64,000 nt of DNA. It comes from Rothia endophytica. Its GTDB lineage: Bacteria > Actinomycetota > Actinomycetes > Actinomycetales > Micrococcaceae. Positions 26,358 through 35,153 of this stretch are shown here, piece by piece. The notes below the pieces were generated by a model, which was given only the letters and a program-made list of their open reading frames with translations, searched no databases and was not told where the DNA came from. A program made the translations under genes and the position numbers. The number at the start of each line of letters is the position of its first letter. Positions within the stretch are counted from its first letter, which is position 1. The DNA is taken from contig NZ_CAKMSJ010000001.1 of assembly GCF_928381505.1 (NCBI RefSeq), positions 372,001 through 436,000 on the forward strand. Reading direction: 5' to 3'.

Positions 26358-27272
26358 CTAGCCGTTGCCCAGGGTAATAGGCCCGGTGAGCCCTGAAGGC
26401 TCAGCGGCATCAAAGTTAACGGCGGCAAGGGGCTGGCCCTGCTCTTCAAAGCTCTGCAGCTTCTGCAAGCGATCAAGCAGAATGCGGGTAGAGCCACCTG
26501 AGTAGGGCAGCTGGTACATAGAGGCAGTAGTCGCACCCTTCACCCGAGTGAGTGCTGATTCAGAGATTTTCTGCACGGCGTCCTGCATGGTTTCTGCCAT
26601 GCGCTCAATGAAGGTGCGCTCCACGGGGCTACCGTGGCCGGGGACGAAGATACGGTAGCGATCCAGCCCCACCAGAGTATGAAGAGTTTTGACCCAGAGT
26701 TCAGGGAAGGAGTCATCGAAGGCGGGGTCTGAGCCCTGCTCCACAATGTCACCGGTAAAGAGAACGTCATCGACGCCCACCAGAATGTCATTGTCGGTGT
26801 GCGCGAGCCCCAGGTATATGAGGGTGATAGCACGTTCACCGAGTTCGACGCGGGTAAAGGCGGGGCGGGTGCCGTCACCGGGCAGGAAGCGGGTGGGGGG
26901 CACAAGCTCAGTGTTGGGGCCCTGAGCATGCGCCATTTCCGGTTCTAGCACCTCGACGTAGGGGCGTTGGGCGTCCCCGTACTTTTCGATGGCGCGGCCT
27001 GCGCGGGGGTGGGACCAAAAATCAGTGACACCGTCTGCTTTGAAAACAGCGTTGCCCATGAAACGGTCAAAGTGAGCGTGGGTGTTCACCGCGACCAGGG
27101 GGAGGTCTGTAATACGCCTGATGGCGCGCAGAATTTCGGCACCCTGGCGCGGGCCAGCACCGGTGTCAACAATCATGGCGCGCTCAGCACCAACAATCAG
27201 ACCGGAGTTGAGACGGTAGTTATCAGTGGAAATCTGATAAATGCCGTCGGCAATTTCAATAGTTCTAGCCAT
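26358..27272 (-). CDS. Metallo-beta-lactamase-fold hydrolase
   Basis: 304 residues. Zinc ligands: HAHFD in NTHAHFDRFMGN, the second His in LGLAHTDNDILV, Asp in DDVLFTGDIVEQ and the last His in VPGHGSPVERT. The first motif reads HxHxDR, as in class B1 beta-lactamases, rather than the HxHxDH of glyoxalase II. The C-terminal 60 residues are helical. Substrate unknown; a true lactamase would have a signal peptide, absent here. ATG 27272 follows TAACTT-TAGAAGT, consistent with leaderless transcription. Confidence 0.88.
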   Translation of the reverse strand: MARTIEIADGIYQISTDNYRLNSGLIVGAERAMIVDTGAGPRQGAEILRAIRRITDLPLVAVNTHAHFDRFMGNAVFKADGVTDFWSHPRAGRAIEKYGDAQRPYVEVLEPEMAHAQGPNTELVPPTRFLPGDGTRPAFTRVELGERAITLIYLGLAHTDNDILVGVDDVLFTGDIVEQGSDPAFDDSFPELWVKTLHTLVGLDRYRIFVPGHGSPVERTFIERMAETMQDAVQKISESALTRVKGATTASMYQLPYSGGSTRILLDRLQKLQSFEEQGQPLAAVNFDAAEPSGLTGPITLGNG

Positions 27273-27482
27273 ACTTCTAAAGTTACTGGAAATCTGCGCC
27301 CTATTTGCCCTAAAAGTACACTGTGTGCACCGGTTTCTTGGGGCTAGTCATCATTGAGCGGAGAGTTTTCCCTCATCAGCGTGTTTTGGTGGGGAAAAGC
27401 ACGCGATAGTGATAGCTAGAGGCGGCATCAGATGGGAGCTGCAGGGTTAGCTGTTTTTTACCACTCCACTACACTGGGAAGC

Positions 27483-28442
27483 GTGTTAGATTCTCCATCA
27501 TCAGTACCCGCATCACACCCCTATGGCGGCCGCTATGCGCCTTCCCCTTCGGGTGATTTACACTTGGGCAACCTGCGCACAGCTCTCTTGGCCTGGCTCA
27601 TGGCTCGCAGTGTGCAGGGGCGCTTTGTGATGCGAGTGGACGATCTTGACCGGGTCAAAAAAGGGGCAGCCGAGCGGCAACTGGCTGACCTCGCAGAGTT
27701 GGGGGTGGACTGGGATGGCGACGTACTCTATCAGTCCAGCCGCCTGGCGGCCTATGAGGACGCCGTGGAGCAGCTGCGCCAAGCTGGGCTGGTCTATGAG
27801 TGCTACTGCACCCGTAAAGAGATTCAGGCAGCATCAACGGCACCGCACGGTGCTCCAGGAGCCTACCCCGGCACCTGTCGCGACCTCACCGAGGCAGAGC
27901 GTGAAGCACGTCGAGCTCAACGGCCTGCGGCATTGCGGCTCAAAGCTGAGACTTCACTGTGGGAGGTCACCGACCGCTTTGCCGGGTGCTACACCGATAC
28001 CGTCGATGATTTCGTGCTGGTTCGGGGCGATGGGGTTTTTGCCTACAATCTCACCTGCGTCATCGATGATGCCTTTCAGGGTGTTACCGAGGTGGTGCGC
28101 GGGGATGACCTGCTGCCCAGCGCGCCGCGTCAGGCTTATGTGTCGCATCTTCTGGGCTTAGATGCCCCTCTCTACGCCCACGTCCCCCTGGCGCTTAACA
28201 GCAGTGGTGCGCGCCTTGCTAAGCGCGACGGGGCGGTGACGCTGGCGGATCTCCGGGAAGCGGGAGTCAGCACCCGCCAGATCATGCGCATGATTGCAGC
28301 CTCTATCCCCCTGCCCCCAGTCACCGATGACAAGGGTCAGACCCACCTGCCAGAAACAGCGGAACAGATGCTTGAGGTATTCTCACCAGCTATGATTCGC
28401 CAGCAGCCCTGGATCGTGACCGACCCACTGACCAGCGACTAA
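27483..28442 (+). CDS. gluQ: Glutamyl-Q tRNA(Asp) synthetase
   Basis: 319 residues from the chosen start, about the length of GluQ-RS and lacking the anticodon-binding domain of GltX. The class I motifs are present: HIGH as HLGN in PSPSGDLHLGN and KMSKS-like AKRDGAVTL. A Cys cluster CYCTRKE with a further Cys in GTCRDL fits the zinc site. It loads glutamate on queuosine of tRNA-Asp. The GTG at 27483 is chosen because TACACT stands 7 nt upstream; a longer frame from 27432 adds 17 atypical residues covering the promoter. Queuosine genes are not in the window. Confidence 0.93.
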   Translation: MLDSPSSVPASHPYGGRYAPSPSGDLHLGNLRTALLAWLMARSVQGRFVMRVDDLDRVKKGAAERQLADLAELGVDWDGDVLYQSSRLAAYEDAVEQLRQAGLVYECYCTRKEIQAASTAPHGAPGAYPGTCRDLTEAEREARRAQRPAALRLKAETSLWEVTDRFAGCYTDTVDDFVLVRGDGVFAYNLTCVIDDAFQGVTEVVRGDDLLPSAPRQAYVSHLLGLDAPLYAHVPLALNSSGARLAKRDGAVTLADLREAGVSTRQIMRMIAASIPLPPVTDDKGQTHLPETAEQMLEVFSPAMIRQQPWIVTDPLTSD

Positions 28443-28463
28443 TCCAGCCCGAAAGGGTATACC

Positions 28464-29405
28464 GTGAGCCTGACCGACCGCATTCCCCAGCACCGCAGGG
28501 GCACCGCCGCACTGTTGTTGATTATGGCGGGTTCCCTGGGCATTCAGTGCACCGCTGCCCTGGCATCCTCCCTCTTCGGGGCTTTTACACCGACCGAAGT
28601 TGCTGCCCTGCGAGCGCTACTGGCCGCCGCCACCCTGCTGCTCTTAGTGCGCCCCAACCCGCTGAAACTCAACCGCAAGGACTGGGTGCAGGTGGTGGTC
28701 TACGGGGCGGTACTGACCCTTATGAGCATCTGCTTTTACAACGCTATTGCCCTCATCCCGCTGGGCGTAGCGGTTACCTTTGAGTACCTAGGGGCTTTTC
28801 TGGTGACCCTTCTTGGAGTGCGTAGGCTCAGGGACGGGCTTTTCGCCCTCTTTGCGTTAGCCGGGGTCGTCATGATTGCTGCACCCACCATGGCGGGGGA
28901 CGCTGCCCCCATCGGTTTTCTCTGGGCGCTTGGTTCAGCAGGGTCCATGGCTGGCTACACCCTTTACTCTGCACGCATGGGTACGGTCTCGCCAGCGACA
29001 ACCGGGTTGCGCGGCACCGCCCTAGCACTCGGGGTATCAGCCCTGATGCAGCTCCCTCTTGCTGCCCCTGCGGTGGGCCGACTGGATGCAGAAGCCTGGC
29101 TGATCCTGGCGATCACAGCGATTTTTGGGGTAGCGCTTGCCTACTCGGCAGATAATATCGCCGGTCAGCTCACCAGCGCCGCGGTGATAGGAGTGCTCTT
29201 CTCCATTGATCCTGTTATTGGCGCTATTGCTGGCACTGTACTACTGGGCGAAGTGCTCTCCTGGCGGGCTTATGCGGGCATTGTCCTTATTGCCGCCTCC
29301 GGGGCTTACATCGTCTGGAGCACTAACCGCTCAGCTATCCACCTCACAACGCACACAGGAATGCTTCCGGTTACCTCCACCCCACCAAAAGGTAAGCAGA
29401 GCTGA
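28464..29405 (+). CDS. EamA-family exporter (RhtA type)
   Basis: 313 residues with ten predicted membrane helices in two EamA repeats; closest in pattern to RhtA-like amino acid exporters (AIALIPLGVAVTFEYLGAF, GVLFSIDPVIGAIAGTVLLGE). The GTG start follows GAAAGGGTATACC and lies 21 bp after gluQ, so it is probably in the gluQ transcript. The last 25 residues are polar. The substrate is not known. Confidence 0.88.
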   Translation: MSLTDRIPQHRRGTAALLLIMAGSLGIQCTAALASSLFGAFTPTEVAALRALLAAATLLLLVRPNPLKLNRKDWVQVVVYGAVLTLMSICFYNAIALIPLGVAVTFEYLGAFLVTLLGVRRLRDGLFALFALAGVVMIAAPTMAGDAAPIGFLWALGSAGSMAGYTLYSARMGTVSPATTGLRGTALALGVSALMQLPLAAPAVGRLDAEAWLILAITAIFGVALAYSADNIAGQLTSAAVIGVLFSIDPVIGAIAGTVLLGEVLSWRAYAGIVLIAASGAYIVWSTNRSAIHLTTHTGMLPVTSTPPKGKQS

Positions 29406-29428
29406 ACGATAGGCGGAGGGCATTCGAA

Positions 29429-29465
29429 AGGTTGCATTTACACCGCATTAGTGTCACCGCAACCC
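29429..29465. promoter_or_regulatory. Nested dyad upstream of putP
   Basis: Outer arms AGGTTGC/GCAACCCT and inner arms TTACAC/GTGTCA share one centre, giving a long imperfect palindrome. There is no T-run, so an operator or RNA structure is more likely than a terminator. It lies about 140 bp ahead of putP. Confidence 0.35.
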
Positions 29466-29607
29466 TAAGCGTGTAAGCTAACCCACATATCATTAATTGA
29501 GAGCATAAAGAGTTACAAAAAATACATGATGTACTTTAGAAACTCTACACACTTATCTGGTGCACTAGCAGAGACCACACCCTGCGCACCATCTACAAGG
29601 GAGTCCC

Positions 29608-31104
29608 ATGAGCGATACAGCCTTCCAACTCATCGCGCTCGCAATCTATTTTGCCGCCATGATCGCAATCGGCTTCTGGGCAAGCCGCAAAAACACCAAC
29701 CTCGACGACTACGTACTCGGCGGCCGAGGGCTGACACCCGGCGTCGCTGCGCTCTCAGCTGGCGCATCCGATATGTCTGCCTGGCTACTCATGGGCATCC
29801 CGGGCATTATGTACATGGTGGGCCTCTCTGAAGCCTGGATCATTATCGGTCTAACCATTGGCGCCTGGCTCAACTGGAAGCTCGTAGCCCCCCGCCTGCG
29901 TACCTACACCGAGGTTTCCCGCAACTCAGTCACGGTCCCCGCCTTTTTCGGCAACCGCCTGCGCGACAAAACCCACATCCTGCGCATCGTTGCGGCCATT
30001 ATCATTCTGGTTTTCTTCACCTTCTACGCCTCGTCCGGCATGGTAGCTGGCGGCAAGTTCTTCCAGTCCTCCTTCGGTGGCGACTACCTCACCGGCATGC
30101 TCCTAGTCACCGGCATCACCGTGCTCTACACCCTCTTCGGCGGGTTCCTGGGCGCCTCCTACACCGACACCGTGCAGGGTCTACTCATTTTTGCCGCGCT
30201 TGTCTCCATGCCCATCATGGCCTTCTTCTATGTAGGTAGCTGGGACGATTTCTACACCACCGTTACCACCCAGAACCCGCAGGCACTGTCACTCTTTGCC
30301 GGAACCACCGCTCTCGGTATTATCTCAGCGGCATCTTGGGGCTTGGGCTACTTTGGGCAGCCGCACATCATCGTACGCTTTATGGCACTGCGCTCCCCCA
30401 AGGACGCCCCCGTTGCCCGCCGTATCGGCATCAGTTGGATGGTCCTGAGCATGGTTGGCGCTATGTCTATTGGCCTCATCGGTCTGGCTTACTTCACCCG
30501 CCACCCCGAAGCCACCCTCACCGATACCACCTCAGCAGAATCAGTGTTCTTGGATCTAGCGCAGATTCTGCTGCATCCCCTGGTTGCTGGCTTCGTTCTC
30601 GCTGCAGTTCTTGCAGCCATCATGTCCACCCTGTCCTCACAACTGGTCGTCTGCTCATCAGCGCTGGCAGAGGACCTCTACAAGGTGGTTTCGCACAAGA
30701 CTCTCTCCAACAAGGTGTCCCTTCGCCTGGGCCAGGCTGGCGTTCTCGCTGTCTCACTGGTTGCAGCGTTGCTGGCCCTGAACCCCGAGTCATCAGTGCT
30801 TGAGCTGGTCTCCTTCGCCTGGGCCGGCTTCGGCGCAGCCTTTGGTCCGCTTGTTCTACTCTCGCTCTACTGGCGCAAGCTCACCGCCTGGGGTGCTATC
30901 GCAGGTCTCATCGCGGCGTCGTCAACCGTCTTCATCTGGGGCAACACCGAAGCACTGCACTCGACCATGTACGAGATTGTGCCCGGCTTCATCATCAACC
31001 TGGTGGTCGCTGTAGTGGTTTCGCTCATTACCTACAAGGCGAACTCCGTTGAGGCCGCTGAAATCAACGAAGAATTCGACCGCGCAGTAGCACTCACTCG
31101 CTAA
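29608..31104 (+). CDS. putP: Sodium/proline symporter
   Basis: 498 residues, sodium:solute symporter family, about 13 membrane helices. PutP features: GFWASRKNTNLDDYVLGGRGL after helix 1, ASDMSAWLLMGIPG in helix 2 with conserved Asp and Ser, and SSGMVAGGKFFQ. Start ATG after AAGGGAGTCCC. It imports proline with sodium. ProC, the last enzyme of proline synthesis, is at 51 kb. It ends at a terminator at 31125. Confidence 0.94.
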   Translation: MSDTAFQLIALAIYFAAMIAIGFWASRKNTNLDDYVLGGRGLTPGVAALSAGASDMSAWLLMGIPGIMYMVGLSEAWIIIGLTIGAWLNWKLVAPRLRTYTEVSRNSVTVPAFFGNRLRDKTHILRIVAAIIILVFFTFYASSGMVAGGKFFQSSFGGDYLTGMLLVTGITVLYTLFGGFLGASYTDTVQGLLIFAALVSMPIMAFFYVGSWDDFYTTVTTQNPQALSLFAGTTALGIISAASWGLGYFGQPHIIVRFMALRSPKDAPVARRIGISWMVLSMVGAMSIGLIGLAYFTRHPEATLTDTTSAESVFLDLAQILLHPLVAGFVLAAVLAAIMSTLSSQLVVCSSALAEDLYKVVSHKTLSNKVSLRLGQAGVLAVSLVAALLALNPESSVLELVSFAWAGFGAAFGPLVLLSLYWRKLTAWGAIAGLIAASSTVFIWGNTEALHSTMYEIVPGFIINLVVAVVVSLITYKANSVEAAEINEEFDRAVALTR

Positions 31105-31124
31105 GCTAAGAGTTCAAACTGGCA

Positions 31125-31174
31125 GGACACCGGTGGGCAGGCCAATAAAACGGCTGGCCCACCGGCGTCCTTTT
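31125..31174 (+). terminator. Terminator after putP
   Basis: 14-bp stem with one mismatch (31125-31138 with 31157-31170) followed by TTTT. Confidence 0.8.
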
Positions 31175-31202
31175 GTCTGCTCTGAAAGCTAGACTAGGGA
31201 GC

Positions 31203-32156
31203 ATGACTAACGCTCTTCCCGAAAAAGTATCTGACATTTTTGACCCCAACTCCTGGCGCCTGGTGGAAGGTTTTGAAGACCTCACCGACATCACCTACCA
31301 CCGTCAGGTTGAGCGTGATGAGGTAGGTGCGGTGGTGCGCGATTTACCTACCGTGCGCGTTGCCTTTGACCGCCCCGAGGTGCGCAATGCCTTTCGCCCC
31401 CACACCGTGGATGAGCTCTACCGGGTGCTGGACCATGCCCGCATGACCTCTAACGTGGGCACCGTGCTGCTGACCGGCAACGGCCCCTCCGCCAAGGACG
31501 GCGGCTGGGCTTTCTGCTCCGGTGGAGACCAGCGTATTCGCGGCCGCGATGGCTACCGCTATGCAGAGGGCGAGAACGCAGACAGCATCGACCCCGCTAA
31601 AGCTGGGCGTCTGCATATTCTTGAAGTGCAGCGTCTGATCCGCACCATGCCCAAGGTTGTTGTGGCGCTGGTATCGGGCTGGGCTGCCGGTGGCGGTCAC
31701 TCTCTGCACGTGGTGGCTGACCTGACCATCGCTTCAGCGGAGTACGGCAAGTTCAAGCAGACCGATGCAACCGTGGGTTCTTTTGACGCCGGTTACGGCT
31801 CGGCTTTGCTGGCGCGTCAGACCGGGCAGAAATTTGCCCGCGAGATTTTCTTCCTGGCTAAGGAATATGATGCTCAGCGCATGTACGAGATGGGTGCTGT
31901 GAACGACGTGGTGCCCCACGAGGAGCTGGAGCTCAAGGGCCTGGAATACGCGGCGCATGTTGCCCGCCAGTCGCCTCAGGCTATCCGCATGCTCAAGTTC
32001 GCTTTCAACCTGCCGGATGACGGCATGGTGGGCCAGCAGGTCTTTGCCGGCGAGGCAACCCGTATGGCATACATGACCGACGAAGCGGTAGAGGGCCGCG
32101 ACGCTTTCTTGCAGAAGCGCGACCCCAACTGGGAAAGCTACCCCTACTACTTCTAG
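31203..32156 (+). CDS. menB: 1,4-Dihydroxy-2-naphthoyl-CoA synthase
   Basis: 317-residue crotonase-fold enzyme that closes the naphthoquinol ring of o-succinylbenzoyl-CoA. Family marks: RPEVRNAFRPHTVDEL, oxyanion segments FCSGGDQRIRGRDGY and GWAAGGGHSLHVVADLT, and DATVGSFDAGYGS. The C-terminus RDPNWESYPYYF is also typical. The ATG at 31203 has TAGACT 7 nt upstream and no ribosome binding site; a GTG/ATG ten codons earlier would lie in the promoter. Works between MenE and the later thioesterase, which is not seen here. Confidence 0.95.
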   Translation: MTNALPEKVSDIFDPNSWRLVEGFEDLTDITYHRQVERDEVGAVVRDLPTVRVAFDRPEVRNAFRPHTVDELYRVLDHARMTSNVGTVLLTGNGPSAKDGGWAFCSGGDQRIRGRDGYRYAEGENADSIDPAKAGRLHILEVQRLIRTMPKVVVALVSGWAAGGGHSLHVVADLTIASAEYGKFKQTDATVGSFDAGYGSALLARQTGQKFAREIFFLAKEYDAQRMYEMGAVNDVVPHEELELKGLEYAAHVARQSPQAIRMLKFAFNLPDDGMVGQQVFAGEATRMAYMTDEAVEGRDAFLQKRDPNWESYPYYF

Positions 32157-32186
32157 TAACTGTTTTAAGTGTGAAAGGAGGTCTCA

Positions 32187-33134
32187 ATGATGCCTACACC
32201 AAGTCTGAATTTTGTGGCTGTGGACTTTGAGACGGCTAATGCCTCCAGAGCTTCTGCCTGCGCTGTGGGACTAACAAAGGTCGAATCAGGACAAGTCGTT
32301 GAGACTGTTTCATGGCTTATCAAGCCTCATGCATCAATTTCTGACTTTCACCCCATTAATGTAAGCATTCACGGTATCACTGCAAAGATGGTTGAAGATA
32401 AGGGAATTTCTTGGGAAAAATCTATTGAGCGCATGAAGGATTTCATCGGCGACTTCCCAGTTGTAGCTCATAACTCTGGCTTTGACCGTTCCGTTTGGAA
32501 CCATGCCAATCTCATTGCGGGTTCTGCTGAACTTGCACCTGATTTTTTCTGCACGCTCAGCCTTGCTCGCCGGTTTACATCTTCTGGCGCCTTGAAGGGG
32601 CTGGTTACTCATCGCTTGAATGACCTTGCTGATCATTTCAATCTAGAGCAGGTTCACCACCATGAAGCTGGCGAAGACTCCCTTATTGCCGCGCAAGTTG
32701 CCATCAAATTAATGGATATATCAGGTTCGAAGACTATTGAACAGGCTTGGGGTAGACCAACGAGTTCGGGGCCGATACGATCACACCGCGCTCCTGTTCC
32801 GGTGAAAGTTCGACAGAACAATCTTCCATCTGTGGTTCAGACTGCTGCGCCCCCTGAAGGCATAGCTGGTGAGGTTTTTACCTTGACCGGGGCTTTAGAG
32901 GCCATGCGACGCGAAGATTGCTGGGCGGCTATTGAAACCGCTGGTGGTTCCATTGCTAAATCAGTGACTAAGAAAACCACCGTTTTAGTAATTGGCGCTG
33001 GAGCGAGTGAGAGTATGCCACCCTTACTCGGTGAAAACAGTAAAGAGAAAAAGGCTATATCGCTGCTTGAAGAAGGGCAAAGCATCGCGGTAATTGGTGA
33101 GCCTGACTTGTTGATATTGCTCAACGATAATTAG
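32187..33134 (+). CDS. DEDDh 3'-5' exonuclease with C-terminal BRCT domain
   Basis: 315 residues. The exonuclease (about 8-185) has Exo I VAVDFETANA (Asp, Glu), Exo II VAHNSGFDRSVW and Exo III HHEAGEDSLIAA (His, Asp), the DEDDh set of DnaQ-type enzymes. A basic linker leads to a BRCT-like domain (about 228-312: GEVFTLTGALEAMRREDCW, TKKTTVLVIG). This pairing occurs in actinobacteria and suggests a DNA-repair or tRNA/RNA-trimming nuclease. It has an unusually strong ribosome binding site, AAAGGAGG, and visibly more A/T-ending codons than its neighbours, so transfer is possible. Confidence 0.88.
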   Translation: MMPTPSLNFVAVDFETANASRASACAVGLTKVESGQVVETVSWLIKPHASISDFHPINVSIHGITAKMVEDKGISWEKSIERMKDFIGDFPVVAHNSGFDRSVWNHANLIAGSAELAPDFFCTLSLARRFTSSGALKGLVTHRLNDLADHFNLEQVHHHEAGEDSLIAAQVAIKLMDISGSKTIEQAWGRPTSSGPIRSHRAPVPVKVRQNNLPSVVQTAAPPEGIAGEVFTLTGALEAMRREDCWAAIETAGGSIAKSVTKKTTVLVIGAGASESMPPLLGENSKEKKAISLLEEGQSIAVIGEPDLLILLNDN

Positions 33135-33199
33135 TCGCCAAAACAAAACAACTCGTTACCGGTGGCCAGGAGGCTGGGAGACTTGAGCCAAGGATGAAT

Positions 33200-33232
33200 A
33201 TGGCCCGGTTTTCGCATCGAAAACCGGGCCAT
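33200..33232. terminator. Terminator after the exonuclease gene
   Basis: Perfect 15-bp stem ATGGCCCGGTTTTCG (33200-33214) with 33218-33232 and a 3-nt loop, followed by ACATATTT; it also faces the convergent small membrane genes. Confidence 0.8.
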
Positions 33233-33269
33233 ACATATTTACTGAGCTTTCTTGCAGTTATCTCGACTG

Positions 33270-33491
33270 CTAAATTTCTGTAGTCTTCTGCGCCCTGCGC
33301 TGGTCAATAGCGCGTTCCTCGAACTCCAGCTCAATGATGCGTAGCTTGTTCTTGCGGTGCCAGGTCAGCATGACCACCACGCCGAAAATCATCAGGAAGA
33401 GCATAAACGCCAGGTACAGCAGACCAATGATGGTAACGCTCGCTTCTAAAGCATTAGGAGCCAGCGGGTTATTGACAGCTGTAAATATCAT
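33270..33491 (-). CDS. Small single-span membrane protein (second of pair)
   Basis: 73 residues: one membrane helix (about 18-42, GLLYLAFMLFLMIFGVVVML) followed by WHRKNKLRIIELEFEERAI and a charged tail. It overlaps the upstream small gene by 4 bp, so the two are translationally coupled. Both share the layout helix-(H)(R/K)KNK-basic/acidic tail, suggesting they arose by duplication and form a hetero-oligomer. No known family recognised; function unknown. Confidence 0.75.
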   Translation of the reverse strand: MIFTAVNNPLAPNALEASVTIIGLLYLAFMLFLMIFGVVVMLTWHRKNKLRIIELEFEERAIDQRRAQKTTEI

Positions 33492-33682
33492 GATGTTGCA
33501 CCGCCTTTACCGTTTTCGCCCAAGCCCAGGCGCTTACGAATCACCCGAATCTCGGTCTTATTCTTTTTGTGGAAACCCATGAGTACTACCACGCCCAACA
33601 CCAGGACGCCCAGAACCAGGAACCCGTAGATTCCGGTAAAAAGCAGCACAAGGAAGAGGTCGCCGCCAGTTGCCATGTCCAT
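33488..33682 (-). CDS. Small single-span membrane protein (first of pair)
   Basis: 64 residues: a hydrophobic stretch (about 9-34) then FHKKNKTEIRVIRKRLGLGENGKGG. The KKNK segment right after the helix mirrors RKNK in the downstream partner. ATG start preceded by AGAGAGAAGGCTTC, a usable ribosome binding site. A basic tail inside and helix in the membrane fit a regulatory or scaffold subunit; no function can be given. It is transcribed away from menE. Confidence 0.72.
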   Translation of the reverse strand: MDMATGGDLFLVLLFTGIYGFLVLGVLVLGVVVLMGFHKKNKTEIRVIRKRLGLGENGKGGATS

Positions 33683-33777
33683 GAAGCCTTCTCTCTTTTA
33701 CTCTGCGTACCTTCTGTTGCCTACAACACTAACAGTTCACACCAAGCGGCTAAAGTGCGCCAGCGTAAACTAGCCCT

Positions 33778-35037
33778 ATGCTTATCTCCCAGCTCAGCCC
33801 CGCCGTAGCACCGCACTCCACCGATGCACGCTTCACCGAGCAGACAGCGGTGGTTGGTGGGGGCGGTCACGTGGATGCCAACGCGCTACTGGGAAAATTC
33901 ACTGCCAGTTTCAGCCAACTCGATAGCCGGCCGGATGATTTTGCACTGGTGGTAACGACCAGCGGCTCAACGGGAACACCCAAACAAACCGCCCTCACCA
34001 CCGCCGCCCTTGCTGCTTCAGCACGAGCCACCGAGGCTTTTACAGGCACCAGTCACGCTCAATGGCTACTAGCTCTGCCGCTACGCTACGTCGCTGGCAC
34101 TCAGGTTGTAGCGCGGTCAGCCTTAGCAGGCACTACCCCGGTACTTACCAAGTCCATCAGTAACGGTGCCCCCTTTAACGCGCAAGACTTCGTGAACAGT
34201 GCCAGCGCACTGACCGCCGAACACCGTATGACATCGCTAGTGCCCACCCAGCTGCATAAGCTGCTGGAAACCGCGGAGAGCGACCCCCAGATGAGCAGTG
34301 AAATTCTGGATGCCCTGCGCAGTTTTGACGCCCTGTTGCTAGGCGGCGCCCCGGCGAGCGCTGCCCTCCTCAAGCATGCCCAGCACCTCGGTGTGAAGGT
34401 ATTGACAACTTACGGCAGCGCAGAAACAGCCGGGGGCTGCGTCTACTCGGGAGCGCCCCTACCCGGCGTCCAGGTGCATATCGAACCTGAAACAGATGAG
34501 GACGCCGCTTCTAGTAGCGGCCGTATCTGGTTGGGCGGCCCCACCCTAGCGCCCGGTTACCTCGATGACCCGCAACGCACTGCTGCCCATTTCTTTACGG
34601 GCCCCGATGGCACCCGCTGGTACAAAACTGATGACCGCGGCACCTTCACAGGCTCACTCACGGTGCTAGGAAGAGCTGATGACACCATCATCACCGGAGG
34701 CCTTAAAATAAGTGCCGGGGTGCTGGCTCGCCTGCTTGAAACCCACCCCTCTGTGCGCGAGGCGCTAGTCGTTGGTCTGCCGGACGCCCGCTGGGGGCAG
34801 GTGCTAGCCGCGGGCCTAACCCTGCGGCACGGTCACCCCGAGACAGAAATCCCTGGGCCTCTAGACCCGGGCAGCCCGCTAGCCACCCAGCTCTCTGATT
34901 TGGTGACCCAGAAGCTAGGCAGAGCCGCTGTCCCTAAACTCGCTCGGGTCTACACCGACTTCCCCACGCTCTCCACCGGCAAGCCAGACCGAACCACCGT
35001 CACCTCTCACCTTGAGCAGTATCACCGGCAGCAGTGA
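33778..35037 (+). CDS. menE: o-Succinylbenzoate-CoA ligase
   Basis: 419-residue acyl-adenylate enzyme of menaquinone synthesis. The AMP-binding P-loop is TTSGSTGTPKQTALT, later motifs are TYGSAETAGGCVYSG, WYKTDDRG and GRADDTIITGGLKISA. It is shorter than many ligases of the superfamily, with a reduced N-terminal domain, which is usual for actinobacterial MenE. ATG 33778 follows TAAACT-AGCCCT without ribosome binding site, so leaderless. The segment PELTKLGRAAVPKLARV-type end contains the catalytic Lys region STGKPDR. Confidence 0.93.
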   Translation: MLISQLSPAVAPHSTDARFTEQTAVVGGGGHVDANALLGKFTASFSQLDSRPDDFALVVTTSGSTGTPKQTALTTAALAASARATEAFTGTSHAQWLLALPLRYVAGTQVVARSALAGTTPVLTKSISNGAPFNAQDFVNSASALTAEHRMTSLVPTQLHKLLETAESDPQMSSEILDALRSFDALLLGGAPASAALLKHAQHLGVKVLTTYGSAETAGGCVYSGAPLPGVQVHIEPETDEDAASSSGRIWLGGPTLAPGYLDDPQRTAAHFFTGPDGTRWYKTDDRGTFTGSLTVLGRADDTIITGGLKISAGVLARLLETHPSVREALVVGLPDARWGQVLAAGLTLRHGHPETEIPGPLDPGSPLATQLSDLVTQKLGRAAVPKLARVYTDFPTLSTGKPDRTTVTSHLEQYHRQQ

Positions 35038-35109
35038 GCGACCCCAACTGCCTTACCCGGCCGATTCTGCGCGTCCAGGGGCAAAAATGAGACAATAGTG
35101 TGTATTTGT

Positions 35110-35131
35110 CTGCCACGGGTGCCCGTGGCAG
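35110..35131 (+). promoter_or_regulatory. Hairpin in the menA leader
   Basis: CTGCCACGGG (35110-35119) and CCCGTGGCAG (35122-35131) form a perfect inverted repeat about 22 nt before the menA start codon. There is no T-run. It could modulate translation or be an operator. Confidence 0.4.
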
Positions 35132-35153
35132 TAACCGATGAAAGCGAGATAAC

